Source of the DNA: Undaria pinnatifida
Taxonomy: Eukaryota > Sar > Phaeophyceae > Laminariales > Alariaceae
DNA length: 64,000 bases
Direction of reading: 5' to 3'
Assembly (NCBI GenBank): GCA_012845835.1
Contig: JABAKD010000025.1
Location: 25,386,673-25,450,672, forward strand
Under the pieces are notes generated by a model that saw nothing but the letters and a program-made list of their open reading frames with translations, had not been told where the DNA came from and made no database searches. Positions 13,139 through 22,655 of the stretch are shown one piece after another. Each line of letters begins with the position of its first letter. The first letter of the stretch is position 1. The translations under genes and the position numbers were made by a program.

Positions 13139-14780
13139 ATTCTGCGATAGAGAGGTGTGTTCTACTCTTTTTTCCGAGGTTCCTCAATTCAGGAGCTTAA
13201 GAACTCTCTCCAAGGAAAACTGATTTGGGGAGGAAAAGGACTGCTGTTATACTTACTTGATAAAAATCCCATGGCCTAGACACACAACGAGAATTAAAAA
13301 AAAAAAAAATGACGTGTATTTTCCGACGATTGTATTGTTAGTAGGTAAAGGAGCCCCGTTGTTCAGAAAACAAAGTTAGCCAAAAAAAGGTATACCTCTA
13401 TTGTATGACGGGTCGCTAGTCATCGTCGTGTCCGCGCACAGGTTGTTGGTTAAGAGTCACCTCACGGTAGAGGTGCAGCATCAGTCCCTGACGTCCTCGC
13501 GTGAGGAGCTCGATATCTCAATCTAAAACAAAAATCGAAAAGGCATTCGTTCGCACAACCCGACGAAGCTCCTATGCCTTCGTCCTGCCTGAAATAGTAT
13601 GTATTCGTGAAATTACTTCTTTCACCGGCAGTTCCTCAAATGAGGAGGTCAATCGCCCAGGGACGTTTTGGCCCAATCTTACAACTGCAACCCGTACCGC
13701 GGGACGACTCTTAACATCGACCTGTCGACCCTGGCACAAGCTACACGGTAGTCCCAAGGAACGCGTGCTACGATATAGGTGTACGCCACGTTTTTTTCTG
13801 GGGTTACCCATTTTAGGAGCTTAGGATATCTCTCTCAAGAAAGAGATTAGGAGGAAAAGTAAAAGTGCGAGAACGGATGAAAAAATCCCACGGCCTGGTG
13901 TTAAAAGGCTTAGTGTGGGTAAGCTATGGGTTAACCTTTTGCAAGTGGTCGAACGGACTAATACCCCACTAATTCCTTAACAAATGGCGTCGACGGCAGG
14001 ACACTAAAGTCCTCAACACTGGGTATACCACGAGAAATTATAATAAAAAAATGACCAAATTGGGACGATTTTGGGTTAATTAAGGCGAGCCCCGTCATTC
14101 ATGGATCATTTCAGAAAAAAAGAAAAGTGCCACCTCTACCGTAGCACTTGCCAACAGGAGCGTCATTCTACGGTAGCCCCCCCAGCCTAACATTTGAGTC
14201 TCACTACACGGTAGCCCCCCCAGCTTTCCTTCTTTAACGAAATCGGCGGTTTCAAAACCAGCTCCCGGTCGTATCTCCTGAAATGCGATGTCCCTCGACA
14301 CCCCGACGTCGTCGGTCGTTAGACCTTTGCGCACAAGAACATATATGAATTTTTTTTTTTTCAATAGTATCCTACCTTGTGTCGAGCAGAGCCATTATTA
14401 AACGTTCGTTAAACAAAGTCGCTTGTTTTGGGGGGGGGAGCTATCGTAGAACCAGTCATTTCTTTAACGAAATCGCCGGTTTTGAAACCAGCTCCCGGCC
14501 GTACCTCCTGAAATGCGGTGCCCCCCTGCCACCTCGACGCCATTGTTCGATAGTGGTTTGCAAACACAGAAATGTACGGAGGCGTTTCTTAAATAGCAGC
14601 CTTCTTTGTGTCGAGCAGCTATGAAACGTTCGTTTAAAAAAACGCTGTTTCTTGGGGGGGCTGTCGTAGAATCAGTCGGGAGTCGCTGACCTGTATCCCC
14701 TTGGTGAGGACACACAACCCGTAATACGCGCGATCGGAGTACCACACACAGCTTGCAAAAATATGCGTTTCGACGAAATC
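13139..14780 (+). repeat. Cluster of degenerate MITE copies and related fragments
   Basis: MITE landmarks recur ('TTCAGGAGCTTAAGA', 'CCATGGCCTAGACACACAAC', 'CCGACGATT', 'GTTCAGAAAACA', 'GGTATACCTCTATTG') near 13145-13410 and 13790-14130. Between and after them are repeated segments with 'AAATCGGCGGTTTCAAAACC' and 'AGCTCCCGGYCGTAYCTCC' (near 14240 and 14470; an inverse relative lies near 10890). No gene is seen. Confidence 0.6.
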
Positions 14781-15480
14781 TATCGCGGAAGCTATCCTGT
14801 ACCAAAAACGGCCCGGTAATCGACCAGATACGTCGTAGCCCAGGGCTGGTGCACCGGAAACATATTCAGAACGGGATCGTAAAGAACGGTGTTTTCGACA
14901 CCGGTGTCGTAAATATCATATTTACGACACTACGGAACGTTCACGATACGGATCCCGGATCGGCTAGACGCTGCCACGGCTGGTTTGGCATGGTGTAGGG
15001 CTACGATTAAAGCTATCATGTACCCGAAACGGCCCAGAACGTACTCGACAAGATACGTCGTATCCTGGTGAACCAGCAGCATGATCTGACCTGTCTCGTA
15101 ATTAGGCCCGGACTATCCCTTATTTACTACACCGGTGTCGCAAAGACCTTATTTACGACACCGCCGAACGTTCACGGCACACATGCCGGATCGGCCAGAC
15201 GCTGCCACAGCTGGTACATGGCATGGTGTAAAGCTACCATTGGAGCCATTCTGTACCTAAAACGGTCCGGTACTCGACGAGATACGCCGGATCCGCGTGC
15301 GCCGGCAGCATATATATTCAGACCGGTGTCCGAAATAACGTTGTGTACAGCGCCGGTTTCGCGAATACGTTTTTTACGGCACCGCGACACGAACCCTGGA
15401 CCAGCTAGACGCTGTCACAACTGCGTTCTTGGCATGGTGTAGGGATTCGATTGAAGGTGCTATATACCCAAAACGGTGGA
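14780..15480 (+). repeat. Palindromic satellite, diverged subfamily, about three units
   Basis: Units of roughly 215-230 bp share 'AAACGGCCCGGTA', 'CGACACCGGTGTCGTAAAT', 'GTTCACGRYACRSATSCCGG', 'GGCTAGACGCTGCCAC' and 'TGGCATGGTGTAGGGCTACG'. The core is a palindrome around CACCGGTG flanked by CGTAAAT/ATTTACG. Confidence 0.75.
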
Positions 15481-15913
15481 GCACTCAAGTCAACGAGATA
15501 CTTGCGCGGTATCCGCCTGCGCCCAGAGCATTGTTGTTTCTCCAGGCTGGCCGTTTACCTCAGCACCCGGTGACAATGCGCGTGATTGTACGCTTCAAAG
15601 CGTCGCAATATCTCCCAACGGGACCAAGGCTACGGTAGGGGGGGTACCCCCATTTTCACTGGTGTGTTTGAGCCAGTCGTACGAGTGACTCTGTACCTCA
15701 CGGATGAAAATGGTTTAGGCACTTGTTTTGGCGCAGCTTAGATGACCATTGCATTGCGGATTGACTTCATCTATATAAAACATCAAGAAAACCTAACATC
15801 GCAAAGGAACAAAGGGGTTACTCGCACGAGTGGCCCCTAGCCACTGAAATAAAAGGCCCAAAAAGGGACCCCCCTACCGTAGCCTGGGTCACGGGTCAAC
15901 TAGGAACACGAAA

Positions 15914-17288
15914 AAGGGGCACCAAAGTTATGGTGTAGTGTCTACGTAGTAGGACGTAACCCGCAGATGCTTGCGAAATAGGTGGGTTGACGCGTTGATG
16001 TGAAGACGCAACTTATTGTTTTTGTTCGCTACGAATGAGCTGTTAAGAGCTTGCTATGCTTGGGTGGTAGTTTTGGACCTAATCAGTCTTGTACCTATCG
16101 AGCTCGTCGTGGCTGTGCAGTGCAACTATTTTGCCCAACACGCCTAGCCATCCCGTGCTTTTTGGTTTTGTGCTCTTGCTTGCTGCCTTAGCGACGTGCC
16201 TGCCGTGTAGGCACTACTTTGTAACTAGTGAATATCACAGGCAGGACGTACGGCCAATTAAAACTAGCCTTTGAGCATAGCGCTACAATGATGCATGTAT
16301 GCACAACCATTGACAGCGGAATAATGAGTCAGACTTGCCCTGGAAGATATCCCAGGTGCTAACATCGTCAAGACACGGCGAAGGCTGAGACGAGCATCAC
16401 GAGGGAAAAGACGACAACTGCTGGGGTCCTACGCTTGACGACAACTCGGATGGCGTGCATCCCGACGAACGACCCGCACGGGTAGGACAGTACGGGAAGG
16501 TGTCAGACCAGCGGCGAGTGTATGCCAAATATGATATGCGAGAGCAAGGAGAATGTCGGTGCCATCATGACGTCTGTATCGCTGGACGAAGTGCGCGTCC
16601 TGAAGATTTTTTTTTTTTTCATCCTTCGGCGGATGGGGAGAAGGTAGACGCTTGTGTCGCAGTCCTCTTGAAAAACACAGAGAGCGCGGTCGGTCCGAGA
16701 AATCCTGCACGCCCCGCCCAGAAGGAGAAGCCTAAGAAGAAGGGTTCAAGACGAAAATCTCTTGACGATCGGTAGTACGATAGCTCGAACAGAAATCACT
16801 CCAGCGCGAACGCCGGTAACCCCGGGGGGCGCGGCGGAAATACACGTCGGGGATACATCGTATTATTAATAGGAGGAGTTTCCTCTTCGTTAATGGTTGT
16901 AAGTGTAAGCTGTGTTTTGGCACCGCCGGTGGGTTTCCGTGGGTTGCACACCACCACCAGCAAAAATGGTGACATCGGCAAGCACAGTCCGTCCACAGCC
17001 CACGCCTTTTACCGAGGGGACGTCCGTAGCATTTATGGTCGAAAACTACAACTTCCGCCTGGATGAAGGGTTCGATACTGCTGCTGCTGTAGATACTAAA
17101 AAATGCAGCAGTAGAAAGGTCATAAAAAAAAGCAAGTCCTTGACGGCCCATGCATAGCGTAAAGCATGTGTCGACCATGTAGTAATACCTTGCGTATTCA
17201 CATCAGTTCGTCAACCCACCTATTTCGCAAGCATCTGCAGGCTACAATACTACTGCACTGCACGTACACCACAGCTTTGGTGCCCCTT
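15914..17288 (+). mobile_element. 1.37-kb element with ~100-bp terminal inverted repeats
   Basis: The left end reads AAGGGGCACCAAAG, then ATGGTGTA, GCAGATGCTTGCGAAATAGG, TGGGTTGACG and TGATGTGAA; the right end is the reverse complement in the same order, so the inverted repeats span about 100 bp with a variable patch. Ends abut AAAA on the left and CTGAG on the right; no clear target-site duplication is visible. The interior (for example 16455-16775 on plus, Cys/His-containing and Lys-rich) has open frames but no transposase I can name. A non-autonomous or decayed DNA transposon is the most likely reading. Confidence 0.72.
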
Positions 17289-17339
17289 CTGAGAGACAAC
17301 TATGCACGGATGCATATTGCTTGACTTTTTGGCGGAGGT

Positions 17340-17695
17340 CCGCGGCAATGACCGCTCAACTTCCGTGGATTTCCGTGGATATTGCCACGGGCTACCGTGG
17401 AAATCCGTGGGTTTCCACGGCAAGTGCCACGGCCCATGGCATTTCCACGGCAAATGCCACAGTTGTGGCCACGGCACGTTCTGCGGTTTTTTCCGTGACA
17501 GACTCCATCGTACAGAACTGCCGCGGCAATTTCCACGCGGCCATCCGCGGCCATTGCCACGGCAACGCGGCAATCGCCACGGAAGTCCGCGGCAATTGCT
17601 GCGGAAGATTCCGCAGTCGTCTAACCGCAGCAATTTCCACGGCCACCCGCGGCCGTTCGCGGCCATTGCCACGGCAATCCTACGATAGTGATACG
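17340..17695. repeat. Dense CCGTGG/CCACGG array, mixed orientation
   Basis: Hexamer CCGTGG and its complement CCACGG (with CCGCGG) recur every ~10-20 bases, giving many short hairpin-capable pairs. Long frames exist on both strands because stops are rare, but their product is compositionally repetitive and is not considered coding. Confidence 0.8.
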
Positions 17696-17834
17696 CATTA
17701 TTTGACTTTTCCAACCATTTTTCCCCAGTTATATCATTAGGGGGCATTTCGACCGATAGTATAGTATTTCCTATGGGTAAAGAACTACTGTAGCAGTTTC
17801 ATAATTTTGAAAAGCACAATAATGTAAGACACCC

Positions 17835-18245
17835 GGTGTCCGCGGGCATAGCCGGGGATCTTGCCATGGGTGTTTCCGTGGACCTATCCGTGGATGTCCG
17901 CGGACGTTTCCGTGGAAAGTCCGTGGGTGTTTCGTGGACGTGTCCGTGGGTGTGTCGGTGGGCGTTGCTGTGGGTGCTTCCGTGGACGTTTCAGTGGGTA
18001 ACTGTTGCTTTGCCGTGGTTGCTGCCGTGGAGATTGCCGTCGAGATTGCCGTGGAAGTTGACATGGCTAGTGCCACGGGCCTCCACGGTGTTCCGCTACT
18101 TGCCACACGGCATCCCATGGAAGCCCGTGGAATGCCCGTGGAAGCCCGTAGAAAGTCCGCGGTAGCCCGTGGAGTGTCCGCGGTTGTCCGTGGAACGCCG
18201 TGGACATGGCCGTGGAAAGCCGTAGAGGTCAGTGGACAATGCCGC
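17835..18245 (+). repeat. CCGTGG array, mostly one orientation
   Basis: CCGTGG recurs at 8-20 base intervals with GTTTCCGTGGA, GTGTCCGTGGG and GATTGCCGTGG contexts. It is the partner of the mixed array at 17340-17695. Together they could pair as a broken inverted repeat. Confidence 0.8.
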
Positions 18246-18289
18246 GGTGCTCCGCCAAAAAGACAAATAATGTGCTGCAAGTGCAGGTG

Positions 18290-18660
18290 GGGTACCACGT
18301 ATGCAGTATGTATCTCGTCGAGTAATCGACCGTTTCGGGTATATGGTGGCTTCAGGTCCGTGCCGCGGTGTCGAAAACAACGTATTTGCGACAACCTTGG
18401 CCGGTCGATCCGGGATCCGTGCCGCGGTGTCGTAAACACGGCATTTGCGACAACGATGTTGTAAATACCTATATTCACGACACCGGTCTGAACCTTCCGC
18501 GGGCGTTCGCGGATTCGGCGTATCTCGTCGAGTACTGGACCGTTTCGGGTACAGGATGGCTTCGACGATAACTCTACACTATGCCGTTTACCAGCCGTGA
18601 CAGCGTCTAGCCAATCCGGCATGTGTGCCGTGAACATTCGGCAGTGTCGTAAATAAGGCC
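18290..18660 (-). repeat. Satellite unit, inverted relative to 14.8-15.4 kb
   Basis: Contains 'CTCGTCGAGTAATCGACCG' and 'CTCGTCGAGTACTGGACCG', 'GTTTCGGGTA', 'TTCACGACACCGG' and 'GTGACAGCGTCTAGCC', the reverse complement of the subfamily at 14780-15480. Confidence 0.65.
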
Positions 18661-19640
18661 TTAGTTGGGCCTATTTACGAGAACGGTCTGGTTATTATGC
18701 TGCTGGTGCACCAGGGATACGGCGAATCTCGTCGAGAACTGGACTGTTTCGGGTATGGGAAATGCTATTTGCGACAGCGGTGTCGCAAGTAAGCCATTTT
18801 GCGAACGGTGCCGCAGATAAGCCCCTTCTTTGCGACACCGCACTGCGTTCGCGGCAGACACATTAGATTGTCTCCAAACTACCTAGGGTGTGTCGGCATG
18901 GCGTAAGGCTACCATTGAAGCTATCGCTCAGCCAGAACGGGTCAGTACTCGAGAAGATATGTGGTATCTTGGGGCAACCGACCAATGTTCAGACCGTGTC
19001 GCAAATAAGGGGCTTATTTGCGACACCGCGCTGCGTTCGCGGCAGACACCCCAGATTGTCTCCATACTACCTAGGGTGTGTCGGCATGGCTTAAGGCTAC
19101 CATTGAAGCTATCGTTTAGCCGAAACGAGCCAGTACTCGAGGAGGTATGTGGTATCTTGGGGCAACCGACCAATGTTCAGACCGTGTCGCAAATAAGCCC
19201 CTTATTTGCGACACCCCGCTGTGTTCCCGGCAGACAACTCAGATTGACTTCTAACTACCAAGGGTGTGTTGGCATGGCGTAAGGCTACCATTGAAGCTAT
19301 CGCGCAGCCAAAACGGGCCAGTACCCGAGAAGGTATGTTGTATCTTGGGGAAACCGAAAAATGTTCAGACCGTGTCGCAAATATATTTGCGACACGGTGT
19401 AAATAAGCCTCTTATTTGCGACACCGCGCTGCGTTCGCGGCGGACAACTCAGATTGACTCCTAACTACCAAGAGTATGTCGGCATGGCGGAAGGCTACCA
19501 CTGAAGCTATCGCTCAACCAAAACGGGCCAGTACTCGAGGAGATATGTGGTATCTTGGTGCAACCGAAAAAAGTCCAGAATGGTTGCGAACATAAGCCTT
19601 ATTTTCGACATCGCACGACGTTCGTCGCGCGCGCCCCGCT
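18660..19640 (+). repeat. Palindromic ~190-bp satellite, about five units
   Basis: Unit landmarks are 'GGCATGGCGTAAGGCTACC', 'TTGAAGCTATCG', 'AAAACGGGCCAGTACTCGAG', 'TGGTATCTTGGGGCAACCGA' and 'TGTTCAGACCGTGTCGCAAA', ending in a dyad TGTCGCAAATAAG...CTTATTTGCGACA. Starts near 18895, 19085, 19273 and 19480 give a spacing of about 190-205 bp. Confidence 0.88.
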
Positions 19641-20530
19641 TAGACCAGGACTACGACGGAATTGTTAGCGTGAGGTGCGGCTATCAAATCGCCCTAGTTC
19701 CACGAGTAGACAGTAGGCAGGTGAGCACGTGAGCACAGCCTACACATGCACAAGAGCATCGTAGCTAAAGCTTACCTAGTTATTATGCGTCATGCACGCT
19801 GTAAGAGTTTTTTCCCGACAAAATCGCACCTGTTGTAGCACCAGCAGCAGTACGAGTACTCAGTATCCGTCATCTAGTTTTATCATACACCTGGTACTAT
19901 TATCAATATGGCCTTATTAATAGTTATTGGTAGGGCCATATTGTTGTGGGTATTGAATCCAATCGAGAGCTGTTCTCGGTTGCTTGTGTTTTTTTTGTGA
20001 AGTCGCAGTTGGAGTTGGGGCTTGCGGAAGCGAGCAGTCCTATACTCCCTCGCTCGGGAGATGTTCTACAGTGCGCTGCAGTGATGTGAAGAGTTTCCGC
20101 CGTGTGCTATGTAGGGAGCCTAGGCTCAGGCCCATAATGCTAGCATAGCTTATAGGATATTTGGCTTTTTATCACATAAGTGAAAACATAGACCTAAGTG
20201 GCGGGGAGCATTGTTTAAGCCTTAACCATATATTACGCCTTAAACAAAACATATACACGTCAGCGACGAGCATACCCTGCTATTTTTTCAGCCTATCGGC
20301 TGCAAATGAGGGCACAAGGGGTATCTGAGATATTTCCACAGCGCCTAGCAGCCTACAGTTAATGCACTACAATGTCGATACTTTGACTTATTCGTATAAG
20401 ATTACCGGATAACGCAATTACATACCTCACGACCTAAAACAAGGAGAGTGGTTTTGTTTAAACGAGCAACGACATCGCACCGCACAGAGCACACAGCGCA
20501 CAACACACAGAAGACCACAAGACCACAAGA
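19641..20530. other. Anonymous spacer between satellite arrays
   Basis: No exon, RNA gene or repeat family used elsewhere in the window was recognised here. Confidence 0.4.
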
Positions 20531-20746
20531 CAACACATCAAAAAGGACAACAAGGGGGGAATCCCTTCTTGGTACAACGTAGCCAAAGACGTGGCCTTGA
20601 TCCAGCCCTCTTCTGCTTTCGTAGAACAGGTGTTTTCCATCCTTCGCAGCTGCCTTGACGGCCGGCAGCAGAACTGCTACCTCGGCCGCATTTCGGCGGC
20701 AACTCTTCTTCTCAATTACAATAGGGCATCGGAACGCCGAGGCTAA
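20531..20746 (+). pseudogene. hAT transposase C-terminal (dimerisation) relic
   Basis: A frame without a start codon reads IPSWYNVAKDVALIQPSSAF, then VEQVFSILRSCLDG and ISAATLLLNYNRASERRG before TAA at 20744. The 'W..A......PSSA..E.VFS' pattern followed by a leucine-rich stretch ending in N is the hAT family dimerisation region. The catalytic RNase H-like part is not found upstream, where the sequence becomes CA-rich, so this is a 5'-truncated remnant of a DNA transposon embedded between satellite arrays. Confidence 0.7.
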
Positions 20747-20759
20747 GAGGCAACTTCGA

Positions 20760-21345
20760 GTAAGTCATCATGGTAGTATGGTAGAGCGGGGTGTCGCAAA
20801 TAAGGGGATTATTTGCGACACCGTGTCGCAAATACCTTATTTGCGACACGATCTGAACATTGGTCGGTTGCCCCAAGATACGACATATCTCCTCGAGTAC
20901 TGGCCCGTTTTGGCTGAGCGATAGCTTCAATGGTAGCCTTACGCCATGCTGACACACCCTAGGTAGGTAGGAGCCAATCTGAGTTGTTTGCCGAGAACAC
21001 AGCGGGGTGTCGAAAATAAGGGGCTTATTTGCGACACCGTGTCGCAAATAGCTTACTTGCGACACGCGGTCTGAACATTGGTCGGTTGCCCCAAGATACC
21101 ATATATCTCCTCGAGTACTGGCCCGTTTTGGCTGCGTGATAGCTTCAATGGTAGCCTTACGCCACACACCCTAGGTAGGTAGTAGACAATCTGAGGTGTC
21201 TGCCGCGAACTCAGCGCGGTGTCGCAAATAAGGGGCTATTTGCGACACCATGTCGTAAATTGCTATTTGCGACACCGGTGTCGCAAATAGCATTACCTTT
21301 CGGGCATATGATAGCTTCAATCATAGTCTACCCCTACACCATGTC
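20760..21345 (-). repeat. Palindromic satellite, inverted array, about three units
   Basis: Same unit as 18660-19640 but reverse-complemented: 'GCTTCAATGGTAGCCTTACG', 'CTCCTCGAGTACTGGCCCG', 'CAATATTC'-less 'GAACATTGGTCGGTTGCCCC' and TGTCGCAAATA...TATTTGCGACA dyads. Together the two arrays flank the hAT relic as a large inverted pair. Confidence 0.85.
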
Positions 21346-21819
21346 AAACCAGCCGTGACAGCATCTATAGCCGATCCGGGATCCGTATCGTAAACGTTCC
21401 GTGGTGTGGTAAAATAATTATGAAAAAACTCACCCACATAGTATATTACAAGTACCAACAACGCAGCTTGCAAAGATGAGTATTGACCCGAAATTCGTCG
21501 AACTCACGGCTGACGTCCTTGAAATATTTTTATAAAATAAGGTATTTGCGACACCGGTGTCGTTGTGAATGTAACGTTATCTACGACACCGGTCTGAATA
21601 TGTTCCCGGTGCACCAGACAACGACGTATCTCGTCGAGTACCAGGCCGTTTATGGTACAGGATGGCCTCCGCGATAGCTTTTCACCATGCCAACACAGCC
21701 GTGGAAGGTCCGACCATGACCAACCGCCACTGAGCATTTTCACTTCTTTTGTTTTCCTTTTTTTCAGGAACTCTACTAGTAATACGTAAACACAATGGGC
21801 AATGGGCAATGACCCGCAT

Positions 21820-22035
21820 GTACGTAGGTGATCGATGACAAGTCCATGGGTGATTCGTGAGCGACCCATGCACCACCCTTGAGCGAGTTGTTGGCGACCC
21901 ATGCATGGGTGACCCATAGGCGAGAAGTCAGCACCCATTCATTGGCGATGGGCGACCCATGGGCGACCCATTCGGCGACCCGTGGGCGACCCGTCGGCTA
22001 GTTTGCTACCTGGTAGAAGTCATGCGCGACCCATG
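21820..22035 (+). repeat. Short repeat GGCGACCCATG, degenerate array
   Basis: GGCGACCCATG or GGTGACCCATR recurs about a dozen times with interleaved ATGGGTGA. It ends just upstream of GC-rich sequence leading to the ATG5 gene. Confidence 0.75.
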
Positions 22036-22039
22036 GCCG

Positions 22040-22541
22040 ACGCAGAGGCAAACTCACGGGCGTCCGAATTATACTGTCGCGCTGAGCAGTGCACGAGTAT
22101 CGTGACGAGAGAGACTTATTATCACGGCCACTGATCTGGTCGTCAAATAGCGGCATCGTCCCGGCGTGTATAGCGCCGTCCCACAGCAGTAAACAGGCGG
22201 CGGAGAAGAGTCGCAACGGCTGCCACAGGCGCAGATCTAGGTGCTTGTTTGCAGCGCCGGGTCGCTGTGCCGTATGCGGCCGCCGTGCATCGGCCTATTA
22301 GGTGTCGTTTCAGGATGAAGGCCAAACAAAAGCCCTTGATTGGGATACAGCTGGCAAATATCGTATTTTGATTGGAGGGCAGTTAAAATTATGGAGTTGT
22401 AAGGTTTTCAATGGCTTTATTTTTAACTTTTGAACCCCGGGTTGCTAATCGCTGCCGTGGGCAGCACAGGAGGGTGTCTCTGCTCACTGCAGACGGGCTG
22501 CTGTGTATGTTGTGTAGTGGGACCACGCTCTGCTGTACGAG
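22040..22541 (+). promoter_or_regulatory. 5' flank of ATG5
   Basis: GC-rich sequence (22100-22310) followed by an AT-rich patch (22350-22420) precedes the ATG5 start at 22542. No defined promoter element can be named; assigned by position. Confidence 0.3.
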
Positions 22542-22655
22542 ATGGATGCTCTCCTCCAGGAGGTGCGCCAGGAAGCTTGGGATGGACTCATCCCTGCCGA
22601 GTTCTCGATGGATAGCCAGGAGGTGACCTCTCTTCAACGACCGCTCCCGCTCTAC
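22542..22655 (+). CDS. ATG5: ATG5 exon 1
   Basis: ATG at 22542; 38 codons ending CTC TAC|GTGAGT in phase 0. It encodes EVRQEAWDGLIPAEF, the conserved ATG5 start (W.G.IP), and PLPLY before the LLLPR block. Confidence 0.88.

Noticed and set aside
16455-16775. Possible piggyBac-like Cys/His-rich C-terminus inside the 1.37-kb TIR element
   Set aside because: Spacing of Cys and His residues does not match well, ends are not CCC/TTAA type, and no catalytic Asp region was seen.
17250-18637. Open frames of 120-290 codons over the CCGTGG arrays
   Set aside because: Products are low-complexity translations of one hexamer, open in several frames on both strands; no domain.
18660-21345. CRISPR-like array
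   Set aside because: Unit is ~190 bp, spacers are not unique, no cas genes, and the genome is eukaryotic; it is a satellite.
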